Shown one piece after another: positions 1 through 18,174 of a stretch of DNA of 64,000 nucleotides. How positions within the stretch are numbered: position 1 is the stretch's first letter; every line of letters starts with the position of its first letter. The notes beneath the pieces were generated by a model. The model ran no database searches. It saw only the letters and a list, made by a program, of their open reading frames with translations, and was not told the DNA's origin. Made by a program: the position numbers and the translations under genes. This stretch comes from Silene conica. Lineage: Eukaryota; Streptophyta; Magnoliopsida; Caryophyllales; Caryophyllaceae. The stretch lies in the NCBI GenBank assembly GCA_029255685.2, contig CM055315.2:77901681-77965680 (forward strand). Reading direction: 5' to 3'.

Positions 1-558
1 TGACCCTCTGATTTCTCAGTCTCGGCATAAAATGAGTAGCTGCTGATTAAATGGACGTCCGTGAATAAGTTCGTCTGAGTATTTAAGAGACGTACCCAAC
101 GACATTGGTGATATACTGATATGTACTGGCTTGGGTCTGGTTTTGTTCTAGTATCAAACCTTACGGTTTATCGATTATTGGTAGATAATGATCGATGAAT
201 GCTACCCATCTACGATAAATGGATAACAATTCAACTTTCGAAGCAATATTTGATGCATGCTATTAGCGACTTATGAGTTATGACTTACCATTCGCAACTT
301 TGTGTGTTTCAATTTCGATCATGGGTGAGAGTAGCGAACAGGAGCTACTCGAATAATGCTTGTAATTGCTGGGTGCCTGCGGTTTGAACGAGTCATGAAC
401 CTGAACTGATTCAATCTCTGACAATCCTTAGAAATTTAGAAATGAACAAAGTAGAGATGTCGCCGAGATGGCTTCTACAGTAATAAAACTTTACAGATAC
501 TGCGTGCCTGTAGCGACTTGATTTCGTTATGAAAGTTATCTGAAATACATCCGACATA
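1..558. other. 3' flank of neprosin-like gene, no gene seen
   Basis: I see no open frame or family resemblance in this stretch. It lies downstream of the minus-strand neprosin-like gene, so its right part probably holds that gene's 3' UTR. Confidence 0.4.
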
Positions 559-1781
559 CTACCAGCTTAGAATACCCTTTGTAGGTCGGGGCCCTCCATA
601 GAACATTAGGCGGCCCCAGTATTCGCCTTGAGAACCAGCATCCAATACTGTGTAGACCTTAGGACAGTTAGAAAACACTTCTGTTTTGTCAGGTTGGACA
701 AATTTAAGATCTTCATTCAACACGGTCACGTCCCGGAAAAAGGACGCGACACGAGTATCATAGACGGCATTGTATCCACTTCCCATTTCAGGCGGGGAAT
801 CGGATACTATTCCATAGTATACTTCTCCCGCCCATTCAACTTGTGTTGCGTACTCAGCCATTGATGAGAACAGGTGTTTCGGCCAGTAACCAATGGAGAA
901 TTTGTCCTCCCCCTCAGTTAAAATTATCCACCAATTCCCGTCTGCTCGTCCCTAAATTATAATTATTGTGAAGCATTAGCAATAATGTACCATAACAATC
1001 TGATGTAGGTGCCGCTATCCTTACTCCTAGTGCACACGTTGGAAAACCGTTTGTTTATATAGTCTGACATACCTTCTCAATAGTCAAGTTCCAGGTTGAT
1101 TTTTCGCCTCGAATTTGGGAGTAGGTGTTTGGAATGATCCCCAGTGACATCCTTGTGTCTACCTCCACAAATCTACTGCAATGGGTGTTAATACACTCCT
1201 TTCCTCCGACCTAACTAACCAAGTTAACACTAGCTCATACAAACCTGTAAATTTCACGGCTAATAGAACTAGTTAATACTTCAACAAGCTAAATGAATCA
1301 AGTTTACCGTAAACTTAGAATAAAGATGCGCTTCATGATCCTTGAAAACTTCTGGATTGACCATGTATCCAGCCTCAATGCTCTCTCCCCCGTTTGTTAA
1401 CTTGACCCGTGTCAACGAAGATTGAGTGTTTAAAACCTTCGGTTTATAGAACGAAAGCGAAGCTCTTGTTCCATAGAATTTCCTGGCACCACCGTCTTTG
1501 GTTCGCACTCCGGCAAGCTGTACATAATGAGCAACGAACAACCGTAGCCTTACATTAATAATCTTAGCTTATCTTTATTCTCTTATATTGAAAGGCTACT
1601 GTTATACCAAAAACCGTAGCCTTTCTACAAGCGTAAGTAACTGAAACAGAGTACTTACGCATTGTTTTTTCGATGTCATAGTCGTTGCGACACCTTGAGA
1701 ACATACTGAGCAGATAATTGTTGCTACAATGCTTGCTGAACAGAGTAGAATTACAAAGGTTGCCGTGATCTTGATCGCCAT
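559..1781 (-). CDS. Neprosin-domain secreted protein, 4 exons, lacks usual prodomain
   Basis: Neprosin-domain (DUF239) proteins are secreted plant proteins; the founding member, Nepenthes neprosin, is a glutamic prolyl endopeptidase. Exons read on the minus strand are 1659-1781, 1308-1517, 1073-1210 and 559-951, all phase 0, giving 287 residues. Exon 1 encodes M followed by a hydrophobic signal-peptide-like stretch ending near CSVCSQG. Exon 2 holds FYGTRASLSFYKPKV and SIEAGYMVNPEVF, exon 3 ECINTHCSRFVEVDTRM, and exon 4 DGNWWIILTEG, IGYWPKHLF, VEWAGEVYYG and MGSG, which follow the family order. The glutamates in SIEAGY and WAGEV are at the places where I recall the catalytic pair, so activity is possible. 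Family members usually carry an N-terminal DUF4409 prodomain of about 100 residues, which is missing here: exon 1 joins directly to the catalytic part across a 141-bp intron. It may be a short paralogue or an under-predicted model. The exons were joined by inference. Confidence 0.8.
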
Positions 1782-2039
1782 TTCGTCGATATATAATAAG
1801 AAAATGTCAAGTTTTTATGAAACAAAATTAAGGATTTTAGATGTAGTATATAAGTTTATTGTCAAGTATATTGCATTTAATAAATTTAAGAAATTTTAAT
1901 GGTGAAAGTGATGTATGATAAGTTGAGGTGATTGAGCAAGATAAGCTAAGGTTGAGGGAAATGTTATTAGTTTAGTAATTGTTATTATTAAGTAGGGTTA
2001 TTGCTAATAAATTATTTCTGTGAAGGTATACGGACTGTT

Positions 2040-2475
2040 CTAGTCAATAGCTTACATTTGCTTTATTTTTTATTCATAGAATAAAATAAATATAAGTTAT
2101 TCACTGAGACGGAGGAATTAGTAGTCAACAATCTCAACCGTCAATCCATTTTCGTGCATTATTTCGTGTTTAATTACTTTTCTTACTGATATATAATTCT
2201 TGATCATAAGAACAATATCAAGTATATTACATGAAATGACACAAAATGAAACACGAACAAAAATAAAACAAACGTAAACTATTCATTGGGATAGAGGGGA
2301 TAATAGCTAAAAAGCAATAGTCCATTTTCGTGTATTATTTCGTATAATTTACTTTTCTTAATGATTCTTACCGCGCAAATTAACACCCAAACAACATCAA
2401 GTACATCACATAAAATGACACAAAATAAAACACGTAAATAAGAAAAAGAATTCCCCGTCCCCACTTATTCGTTAC
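2040..2475. repeat. Two tandem MITE-like units with internal inverted similarity
   Basis: Two related units of about 185 bp follow each other (about 2095-2280 and 2280-2472). Each starts near TTATTCACTGAGACGGAGG or TTCATTGGGATAGAGGGG and shares ATTTTCGTG-ATTATTTCGT and ATGACACAAAAT blocks. The ends resemble Stowaway-type CTCCCTCC termini (CCCCGTCCCCACTTATT on the right). No coding content is seen. The rest of 1782-3060 is AT-rich with no gene I can support. Confidence 0.45.
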
Positions 2476-3069
2476 AGATGAAGTTGAACCTTATTAAAAC
2501 TATACAGCCATAAAGCCCATAATTCATATCGATTTCTCTCTTTTAACGAGTATATCTCTATTGATATTGAAATTAAACGAGTTTTTTCCTCTATTCTGAT
2601 TATTTGTTATCCTATTTTATTCTGTGTCAAAACCAAATGTCAACGAGACGGAATGATTAAATAGCAATCCAATTAAATAAATGAGAGAAACTTCTCTTTA
2701 AACCCTAAACATTGTATTTTGTCTCTTCTAAGTTCTATCTTAAATTTTGTACACTTATTTTTGGTATTTGGGCCACTAATTAGGACCATACACCCTGGCT
2801 CGTCCCATTTCACGATTACTTCCATACTTCACCAAAAGCAATTTGTGTGGCAAAACTTTCTTTTGGATGACGAGGGAATCTGTAGCCACTATCTTTATTG
2901 CGCACTAGATGTATCATTATGTGACTCGTATGTTGCTTACTACCAATTAATAACTGAAACAAACAAACTATCGTACAACTTACAAAAATCGGCAACTCTC
3001 CTAGAAAACCGTCATATGCTTACTTCAGTTTTATATCGATAACTGGGTACTTTATCACATTTATGTTGA

Positions 3070-4200
3070 GATACTGCACACTGTACAGTCTGTACCAGTA
3101 CGATCAGCGTAGGTTTGTTAAAGATCGACAATTCTGAAAAGAACCGTCGGAGAAATTTGTTATCGATCGTGGCCTAACATGCTTACTGAGAACAATATAT
3201 AGGGTGATTTCGACTGAGACAGAGTTTCTCGCATTCTATCCACGGACTGTGGAAGTACATTTGACGAAGTTATTTGCTTTAACTTTAGTTCATCCTGGTA
3301 CTGGTTTATCCTTCTTTCTCGCTTCCGTTTGCCAGGTCCTTTTCCATGAAACTCGTGACAAAACAGACGGTACGCTTCCTTTGGTGTTACCTGCAGAAGA
3401 AATCGAAAGTTTATCAAACTGTTTCTAGTTGAAAGACTTGAAATTGACAGGAAATGAATACTTACCACTCTTCCAAACTCGTCCCTCCGATCCAAATTTA
3501 TCTCCTTAGCTCCTTCGTCGCCATGAATATTGATCAATGTGCTTCTGTCAGCCTGTTCGACTGTTTCTTTAAGCAGTTTAAGAGCACCAGACAATCCTTT
3601 CCCTGCAGGGGCTTCATAAATATTATCATCTCGAACGATTTCCTCTTTATTTTCAGTCTTGCAGGGTTCTAAGATCTCTGCCCAACCACCAGTTTCGTCC
3701 TTTATTTCCTCGGAAGCGACTATTGTTTTATCTTCCTTAGAACGAAGACACCAGACGAACTCTTCCAGTTCAGTGAAGACAATTTTGTTATCCAAAGCAT
3801 CACCAGAAGTCGAGTTTTCTGCATCAGCTGACTGAGTGCAGACAGTTGATTCTGCAAGGCGTGCAGTGGCGTCTAGCGTCCCCAGAAGTCGAAGTGCCTT
3901 AGATGCCTCGTCTGCCCTGGAAAAGGCAGCTTGATAGGCACTACTTGGTCGTACAACCTCTGCTTTTTTCTGGCTCGTCTTTACCAATTCGAAATTTACT
4001 ATAACTAGGTGAACGAAGATCTGAAGCACCTGAACCTGCAGCTTTTGCTTCTGCCTCAAGGCCATCAGTGTCGAGATTCACCCTTTTCCGTAGAGACATA
4101 TTTTTCTTAGGTTTTTTGAACCGAAGCATTTCTTCAGGCATATAGACGATATGGTATTCTGATGACATTCTTACAGACGAATTGATGTAAAATAACACGT
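3070..4200 (-). pseudogene. SART-1/DOT2 (MDF) fragment, frameshifted and 5'-truncated
   Basis: SART-1 family proteins (yeast Snu66, Arabidopsis DOT2/MDF) are U4/U6.U5 tri-snRNP factors in the nucleus. On the minus strand I see MPEEMLRFKKPKK and LEAEAKAAG, then SAYQAAFSRADEASKALRL, VFTELEEFVWCL, GKGLSGALKLLKE, DEFGRV, an intron (GTAAGT to CTGCAG, about 3389-3456), TPKEAYRLFCHEFHGKGPGK and QYQDELKLKQ. This is the order of the conserved C-terminal half. The frame breaks twice. One break is at an A-run near 3964-3969, between the MPEEM block and the SAYQAAF block. The other is near 3195-3201, where PYI is followed in another frame by VLSKHVRP. The RS-rich N-terminal half and the segment between ADEASK and VFTELEEF are absent. 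The intron is kept, so this is a genomic duplicate or captured fragment rather than a processed copy. Confidence 0.85.
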
Positions 4201-4210
4201 TTTTACCCAA

Positions 4211-4930
4211 TTGACCTAAGACTTAATAGAATTAATTAAAAATAACTCCTTTTAAAATAGGGTTTTTTAAAATTACTCGCTTATATAAATTTTTTTCCAA
4301 AATTACTCCCTTAAGATGCAATTTTATTAAAAATTGCCAAAATTTCAATTTAGGTTACTTATTTTGTATGTTTTTAAACTTATTCTACATTGTTATACCT
4401 ATAAAAGCATAAATTGGCTATGTTACAAACGGAATCAATTCATAAACTTGTAAAATAAGTCACTTGAATTAGAGTTTTGAAGCAAATTTTGATAAAAATA
4501 CATTTTAAGGAAGTAATTTTAGAAAAAAAATTATATAAGGAAGTTATTATTAATTTACTCTAGAATTTTATGTGTGTTTTAGATTAATGAGATTGAAGCA
4601 GAATTAACGTATTTTTGTCTTGTATAAACTCTCTCAAACTTGTATAAAAACTGAATACAAAGCCTTTTAAAAACTCTCTCAAACCCCTAAAATGCCTAAA
4701 CTTTTCTAAACTCGACTCTTAGACCATTCCCAACAATAAGTCATTAATTTAATCGGGTCAATTGTATCATTATATCATTAAAAGAATCTTGTAACATAGC
4801 TGACGTGGCGCAATAATAATTCAGAAAAGTGTTCTACAAGGCCTCTCATTTAACCTCACCATTTCAGTTTTTTTCAGCCAATAAAATGAAACGATAATTG
4901 CCATGTCAACTGTCATGTAAGCCGTGTAAA
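4211..4930. other. AT-rich spacer, no gene seen
   Basis: AT-rich DNA without a supported frame. A short A/T-rich block near 4270-4330 recurs in degenerate inverted form near 4490-4555 and may be the ends of an old MITE. I cannot define its borders. Confidence 0.3.
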
Positions 4931-5602
4931 ATTGTGTACAATTATTGCTTACAAAACTCTATATTCAATAAAAAAGGTCTGATTCCAATTTTCCATAAAA
5001 CTCATTCCAATTCACATTAAATAAACTACTTATTACAATTTTCCAATTTTCCATAAAGAAAAACGTCTGATTAATTGTGTACAATTATTGCTTACAAAAC
5101 TCTATATTCAATAAAAAAAGGTCTGATTCCAATTTTCGATAAAACTCATTTCAATTCATATTAAATAAACTACTTATTACAATTTTCCAATTTTCCATAA
5201 AGAAAAACGTCTGATTAATTGTGTACAATTATTGCTTACAAAACCCTATATTCAATAAAAAAAAGGTCTGATTCCAATTTTCCATAAAACTCATTCCAAT
5301 TCACATTAAATAAACTACAATTTTCCAATTTTCCATAAAGAAAAACGTCTGATTAATTGTGTACAATTATTGCTTATAAAACTCTATATTCAATAAAAAA
5401 CGTCTGATTCCAATTTTCCATAAAACTCATTCCAATTCACATTAAATAAACTAATTACAATACGCATAAAAATCGTGTAAAAACCGTATAAAACTAACAG
5501 TCACAAATTCACAATCTACCAAACCATTAGTATACAATTATTGCCTATAAATTTCAATTCTCCATAAAACTCATTCTAATTCACTTTAAATAAACAACTT
5601 AT
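4931..5602. repeat. Tandem array, about 4.5 copies of a ~140-bp unit
   Basis: Copies begin with ATTGTGTACAATTATTGCTT at 4931, 5074, 5218 and 5356 (spacings 143, 144 and 138), and a degenerate fifth starts near 5529. Each unit contains ATATTCAATAAAAAA, GTCTGATTCCAATTTTC and ATAAAACTCATT. Copies are very similar, with small indels in A-runs and in the CTACTTATTAC block. Confidence 0.85.
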
Positions 5603-5880
5603 CATTATAAGAATTGGGGATTAAAAAAAAATTGGGGATTATGGCGGAACTTTAACAGAATGATTATCAAGGGAGAGAAGACAATTTGATTAGGTTATTT
5701 TGATTTACAAAGGGGATGGAGGTCTGAGGGATAAAATTGATGAGAAAACCTAATTTGATTAGGTTATGTTGACAAGGGGGATGGACTTCTGAGGAATACT
5801 GTGTGATCTTGGCCTTTTGCCATCTAAGATATCGGTTGTGTAAAGTGTTTTTTTTCCTCTTTAAAAGTTCACTAAAACTT

Positions 5881-6115
5881 GAGAGAGACGGTCTTTCAAT
5901 AAATTATTGAGATACAATTCTTTTGTACCATTTTATTTGTATTTCGTGACCCTTTTGTCATTGATCGTACCATAATAGTTTCGTACCTATTTACCTAATA
6001 AATGTACTTATTTTATCTTTAATCGTGATTTGTACTAATATTATTACTTTTAGTACCACTTTTTCTTAAATTTGTACAATAATCTCTCAATAAGCTTATT
6101 GAGATGTAGTCTCTC
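5881..6115. mobile_element. MITE with GAGAGAC terminal inverted repeats (copy 1)
   Basis: The left end GAGAGACGGTCTTTCAATAA and the right end, whose complement reads GAGAGACTACATCTCAATAA, form imperfect inverted repeats of about 28 bp. A second copy at 30006-30261 shares the interior blocks TTTCGTACCTATTTAC, ATAAATGTACT, ATTTTATCTTTAATC and TTTCTTAAATTTGTACAATA. There is no coding capacity. The superfamily is not assigned because I could not fix a target duplication. Confidence 0.7.
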
Positions 6116-6451
6116 AGGAGACCTGTTAATCTTATTTATGGAAAGGTTTGGTACAATCTGTTTTTTTTACGCAGTTTCTATTTTATGCATTTTATAGAAA
6201 ATAATTCTCTTAGTTTTGAGTTTTTATAAATTTACATATCATAATGTTCCCAAATTTACATATCCCGTCTTATAATTATTACACTTATTAACATTGCCAT
6301 ATGTTACCCAATTCCCTATTGTAAAAAAAATCAACTGTTATTATATATTTTATAAATATATATACAAATTTTATATAAAAATTATAATATTTGTGGTTTT
6401 ATAATAACTATAATTTATCGTCTTCTATAATTTAAAAACTAAGTACACAAT

Positions 6452-6480
6452 CCCGTGAATTTTCACGGGTGTTACACTAG
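6452..6480 (+). mobile_element. Helitron 3' terminus (hairpin plus CTAG)
   Basis: CCCGTGAATTTTCACGGG (6452-6469) is a short hairpin. It is followed by TGTTACA and CTAG (6477-6480), then T, which is the usual Helitron 3' layout with insertion before T. The same end occurs in reverse at 37651. The 5' terminus was not identified, so the element's length is unknown. Confidence 0.7.
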
Positions 6481-7522
6481 TATTACCTTAATCTCCCCTT
6501 ATTGACTTTGAGCCACTTAAACCCTCCCAAGCAGAAAATCAGGACCTAACTCAATAAACCCTCCCAACAGAACCACTTTATTAGCTTTCTTTTGTTTTTT
6601 CGTTTTATTAAATGTTTCGAACCAATTACAACATGCCACGTATTAGGTAGATTTTTGGGTCAATTTACTTCAAATTGGGTCGATTGATGACTCAAATCGG
6701 CTTGAGTCAATCCTAATCTATTTCTTAATTACAATTAACTTGACTCGACTCCCTATCGACCTTGCTTGTGGATAGTCTTGGAAAATTGACATACTACACG
6801 CTAAAATTAGGAGAAACGACAAAGAAATAAACGACACTTCATTAAACAATTTTTAACTTAAAAAACAACGTAATTAAATTAAACATTGACAAAACTTAAA
6901 TTTTGTCAAAGTTTATCGAACATAGATCTACAAACTACATAATTAGTCGAATAAAAATGAATTTGGGTTGATTTTGAAAAATTGGTCAAATAAAAATTCA
7001 CGAAATATTAATATTGGTTATTTAGGTTCGAGAAATCATCGTCATGTTAACTTTCTTAGGTTCCCTCGAACCTATTTGACCCACTTTTAATCTAACTCAA
7101 GAAGAATTAAGCTTGCTCGGTTAGTCGATCTAAAAATGCCCGAATGCAAATTTCAACCTAACGTCAACCTAGCTAACTGATCTCTTTAACCCATTAACAT
7201 AAGGGTTAGCGGGTTTTGAATTTGTTCATAATTTGAGCCTTTGTAAATTTTGAAAAAAAACATTGTCCGAGTATGCTTTGTTAGCTTAGTCGGACGAGCC
7301 GGCTCTAATGGATCGTCCACTCGTCAGTCGTCCCGTTCAAAAACACCTCTAACCGTTTAACCCAACCCGACCTAACCTAACTTAACCCAGCTCGGTCCCC
7401 AGGTTCTCAATCACTCAGAAAAATTCCCTTACGCTACTCCCTAAAACCCTTGAAAAAACCTCCATAAAAACCACCGCAAAAAGCACCGCAAAACCTCCGG
7501 AAGTTAAGGGCAAAGTCGTCCA
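6481..7522. other. Upstream region of DEG10, no gene seen
   Basis: No open frame of note. The last 150 bases before the DEG10 start become C-rich (7370-7522), as in a 5' UTR or core promoter, but I cannot name a TATA box with confidence. Confidence 0.35.
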
Positions 7523-13607
<6,085 letters not shown>

Positions 13608-14710
13608 GTTGTTCCTCCCCCCAATTTTGCCTCGGGGAGCTCTTATGTTTAAGTCTAGCTTATTGCGAGACTAGTTGTACAAGCCGTGGTAGCATTGGTT
13701 AGGGAATTGACTCGTCGGATGGCCTAACGGGTCATTCAAGAGGGATGCGGCTATGTTTGCATTCGAATTTGGTCGTTTCGTTCACTGGCATATTGGATTT
13801 TTGGTTTCGGGTTTTGGGTAGTATTTGGGTTCGCCTGCTCGGATGCAAGCCTTCTTAATTAATTTTTTTTAAAAAAATTTCGTCTCGGTCGTTGATCCAT
13901 AGAAAGTGGCAGCATTTTGTATTCTATAGGCAACATGTATAAAAATGATTATTGTATTTTAGCTTTGATTTTACAAGTATTCAATAAAATTATTACATCC
14001 TAATTTTTTTTCAACTCAGTTTGCCATTGAATGTTCAAATGATCTTGTTTTTCCTTGTCTATTATTTCTGCCTAGGCTTGTCAAACGGGTCGGTCAGACA
14101 GGTTACGGGATCGGTCTTGTTGTATCATCTCTTTTGGGCTTTCAGTCCGTACTAATTATTTTTGTACTTTTTTTTAATTCAGGAGTATTTTAATTTAATA
14201 TTTTTTTCATAGGTCCGTCTCATAACATATAACTGATCTAAAACGGAATTATAAGTTAATTGTGTATGATTTTTGGTTATTTGATTAAAAAAGGGAGTTA
14301 TACTTAATTGTTTGTGTTTCTGGATTAGGAGCTGATCTTATGCTAAAAACGGTCCTATTAAATAATTTGTGATAATTACAAGTAAATAAATGACTGAAAT
14401 AGAAGGAATTTAATAGGACTTCACGTTTATATTGTCTCATTTTTCTTCCTGACTGTCCAAATGACCACACACCGTTGCAAATTGCAATAATAATTTGATT
14501 TGTCGTAATTGATTTATCAAAATAATTATCGGGAGATTATATTTTAACGCAAATTCTTAAAAGAAAAGGTTTGCTAATTAGTTTTATTCAGTGAACATTT
14601 ACAAGATGAAAAAGGGTAAAAAAAAAGTAATAAACATGTACATATATTATAAAATAGGTACAATTATTGTGAAAATATGTATGAAATAAAAGAGACATTT
14701 TGAGTCAAAT
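13608..14710. other. DEG10 3' UTR and downstream spacer
   Basis: The 3' UTR probably runs to near a polyadenylation signal AATAAA at 13983-13988, followed by an AT-rich stretch. A MITE-like right end AAATAAATGACTGAAATAGAAGG lies near 14385. I see no gene in the remainder. Confidence 0.45.
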
Positions 14711-15637
14711 CTTTCTCCTTCCTAAAAAGTGAGCAACACAAGTTACTATTCATTATGAATAGTAACTTGTGTTTTGTCTTCTATTGCCTATATATTGGAC
14801 CGGAAGTTCAAATTTGTATTGGGTCGGATGATCAAACTTAATGCATTCACTTTTTGGCCCGTATGATTAAATAATTTCGCAAGTTTTCGACATACGACTT
14901 AGCATCCTCGGGAGGTTGAGAAAACCCGTCTTCGGTTACGAAAATCTTACTATACGATCAAACTTATTTTTTGTCTTTTATTGTAGTTGGACCTTTTGTT
15001 AAAAAAAATGCATTCAGTTTTTTGGGTCGTATGATCAAACAATTTCAATATTAAAAGGCGGATTTTAGCATCCTCAAAAGGTTGAGAAAACTTGTATTCG
15101 GTTCCGAAACCAAAAGCTTGAGGTTCAACACATCATGTGATATATATGAATACCCATCTATACCCATCTTTCTCCTTCCTAAAAAGTGAGCAACACAAGT
15201 TACTATTCATTATGAATAGTAACTTGTGTTTTGTCTTCTATTGCCTATATATTGGACCGGAAGTTCAAATTTGTATTGGGTCGGATGATCAAACTTAATG
15301 CATTCACTTTTTGGCCCGTATGATTAAATAATTTCGCAAGTTTTCGACATACGACTTAGCATCCTCGGGAGGTTGAGAAAACCCGTCTTCGGTTACGAAA
15401 ATCTTACTATACGATCAAACTTATTTTTTGTCTTTTATTGTAGTTGGACCTTTTGTTAAAAAAAATGCATTCAGTTTTTTGGGTCGTATGATCAAACAAT
15501 TTCAATATTAAAAGGCGGGTTTCTAACATACAACTTAGCATCCTCAAAAGGTTGAGAAAACTTGTATTCGGTTCCGAAACCAAAAGCTTGAGGTTCAACA
15601 CATCATGTGATATATATGAATACCCATCTATACCCAT
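14711..15637. repeat. Recent tandem duplication of a ~457-bp segment with a perfect hairpin
   Basis: Copy 1 (14711-15167) and copy 2 (15168-15637) are almost identical by eye. The main difference is that copy 2 has about 13 extra bases in the GGCGG-TTAGCATCC region (near 15518-15535). Each copy carries a palindrome with 18-bp arms around a TTA loop (14735-14773 in copy 1: AACACAAGTTACTATTCA and its complement). No protein is encoded. Confidence 0.9.
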
Positions 15638-15735
15638 CTATCAATCTCAATACAATATAATGAATTTGGTCATTTGATCCATCCACACTCACTACATATA
15701 TTATTAATCGACGTCCTATTTCTAACGCTTATTTT

Positions 15736-15960
15736 CAGACAATACTCGTTTAATAATAATTTAAACCTTATTATATTATATGTATGACAATAAAATAATC
15801 TATGCTCAATTTAAGACAATACCCGTTTAATAATCATTTAAACTTTATTATATTATACGTACGAGTACAACAAAAACAAAATATATTCTACGCTCAATTT
15901 ACGATAATACTCGTTTAATAGTCATTTAATCCTTATTATATTATACGACAAAAACTATTC
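15736..15960. repeat. Three tandem units of about 80 bp
   Basis: Three units carry GACAATACTCGTTTAATAAT or a close variant (the third reads CGATAATACTCG) followed by a CCTTATTATATTATA block, at about 15736, 15812 and 15899. Similarity is high but imperfect. No coding content. Confidence 0.7.
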
Positions 15961-16720
15961 CCCTAACTAAAATATGGGTAATACAAATTACTACTCATAA
16001 TGAATAATAATTTTTCTACCCTACTTTCATTGGTCGTATTTCATGGACTGTGTGTCTGTGTTTATTTGGAGTTTTCTTACTTTTATTCACTCATCTTTTA
16101 TGGGTCGTGTTTATTTAGGCTTTTCTTACTTTCATTTGGATTGCCTTTGGTGTCATTAATTAACACTCTAACAGTACTGCTCTTTGTCTTCCACAACTAC
16201 GTTGTCACATTTGTCTTGTTCCCTCATATATCATATTCACAATACTCCTCTATCTTTTCTACAACTACATCTCCCCTCAATTATTCACACAATTTTTTTT
16301 TTTACTTTTTATTGATGGGAGACACTGATCGACATATTAATTATATTTGTATTGTACCCGTGTTCATTTGTTATTGTTTAGGTTGTTACGAAGTTGTGTA
16401 CATGATTGAAGGAGAGAATCACACTTAAGTATTTATCTAATTTCTTGTAGTTTACATTTGAATTTGCCTTTAAATTTCAACACTATTTTCCCCTTGAAAA
16501 CCCACAATTTCATCTTCATTTTCCCAAGGAATTTGTATATTAACTTGTCAGTCGAGACTAAAGTACAAGTTGTCATTATATGGATTTTAGGGCTATTTAC
16601 TAGGTAGGGGCATCTGGGTATCGCTCCTTTCGATACGATGTTTCTATTTTTCATTTAGGTTTGTTCTATTTTCGGTTAATCATCTTATTTTCATGAAAAA
16701 GTTTGATTCATTTTGGTGTT

Positions 16721-16724
<4 letters not shown>
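15961..16724. other. AT-rich spacer, no supported gene
   Basis: A hydrophobic 142-codon open frame (16000-16428) exists on the plus strand. It shows no family resemblance and is low complexity, so I do not call it a gene. The start (15970-16015) carries a weaker copy of the TTACTA-TCATTATGAATA palindrome seen at 14735. Confidence 0.3.
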
Positions 16725-16768
<44 letters not shown>

Positions 16769-16769
16769 T
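16725..16769. repeat. (TAA)n microsatellite
   Basis: About fifteen uninterrupted TAA units. Confidence 0.95.
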
Positions 16770-18174
16770 TGTAAAAATTGAGATCTATTTTTCATTTGGG
16801 TTTGGTCTATTTTGGCTTTTCATCATGTTATTTTCAAAACTCTGTTTTATCTAATCCTTTATCATTTTATTATTTATTTGGTTTCCAGGGGCTGGATTGA
16901 TTAGGCTTTGACATAAGGAGTTGATATATTGAAGCGGATCCCATTGTAAGGGTTTGCAGAATGCGCACAATGGTTCATCTCAGAGGTATACGTCCACCCG
17001 ACATATTTGGAAGTTATAAACAATAACCAGAGACCTAAATTTGAAATAGCTTGTAATTGGTGATCAGGACCGAGGAGATTAAGGTAATCTGATAGATGTT
17101 CAATTCCTTTAGCACCGAAATATCATGTAAATTACTCTTATGATGATGAAAACTACACACCAAAATCAAAAGAAGACAAGAAAATTAAATACTATTACCC
17201 CGAAAATTCCTAAACTTCTATTGAGAGGAAAAAAGAAAAGTGAAACAAATCACTATATATATCTTATAAATAGAGGGATTTACAAAGAGAGCACGAAACT
17301 TACATTTGTTTCATTCATAGAGGGAAATTCAAAGTGACAATCATCCATCAAATCCAAAATCATAAGATAATATGATAATTCTAAAGCCATCATCCATTGA
17401 AAGAGAACGAAAAAATCATAATGATTTGATAGGAATCATCAAATAATTACTCCAAAAAATCCTAATCCAGAGCTTCACATGGTACAAGTTTACATAGAAA
17501 TGGGGATAGTGATGTAGGCTAGGATAAAACGTATAATACACGGTTTTCGGGATTTAGGGTCCCGGAACAAAAATGTCCATAAATTAGACAGACGATTCCC
17601 GGGCTTGCCTTGGAAGGTTTGAGGAGCAATGGATGACATATAACGTTGTGGATGTGCGATAAACTTATCTAGGGGAAAATGGTTTGGTCGAATGAGGAGT
17701 TGCAAGGGAAAGGAAAGGACAAAGAAAATCCCGTTGATTTCCGCATGATTCTAAGTAAGGAGGAAATGAATGAAATGGGAAAGAGAAAAGAGGAAAAGAA
17801 GAGAACTAGAAGCGGGGGGAAGAGGCTCAAGTGAAAGTGAATTAGCGAAGGAGACATGAAGAAAAATGAGAGACAATGAAGGGAGAAATCGATATGGTTT
17901 GCTAGGTTTTGTTCAAAATGACGGGGAGACGGGGGATGAGAGCTCACATATGCTTTATTTTAGACATAAGGTCATTGGTGGGATAAAGGATATGAAATCG
18001 CGTGTGCTTAGTTTGGTTCAGATTGAGGGTGGCGAAGGGTGTTGAATAGAAAGGAGAAGGATGGGGGTGAGGGTGAGGCAAAAGAAAATGGGAAAGAGGA
18101 GGAGATTGTACAGGAAATGCAAGGAGGTACGGAGATAACGGGAGCGAGAACAATGGACTAATTAAGAGAAAAAG
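16770..18174. other. Spacer; right part is strongly purine-rich
   Basis: No gene supported. From about 17690 to 18174 the plus strand is dominated by G and A (runs such as GGGAAAGAGAAAAGAGGAAA). The same bias returns at 18900-19210 on the other side of the TRIM insertion, so the element landed in one purine-rich tract. Long minus-strand frames in it are low-complexity Ser/Pro/Leu/Phe translations. Confidence 0.4.

Noticed and set aside
2719..3042. 107-codon frame on the plus strand
   Set aside because: No family resemblance and no codon or motif pattern I could support; lies in AT-rich spacer next to a pseudogene.
3160..4065. Functional 301-residue SART-1 protein
   Set aside because: The open frame includes intron sequence, lacks the N-terminal half and needs frame changes at both ends to match the family.
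16000..16428. 142-codon hydrophobic frame on the plus strand
   Set aside because: Phe/Leu/Tyr-rich low-complexity translation of T-rich DNA, no recognisable domain, no promoter or splice context.
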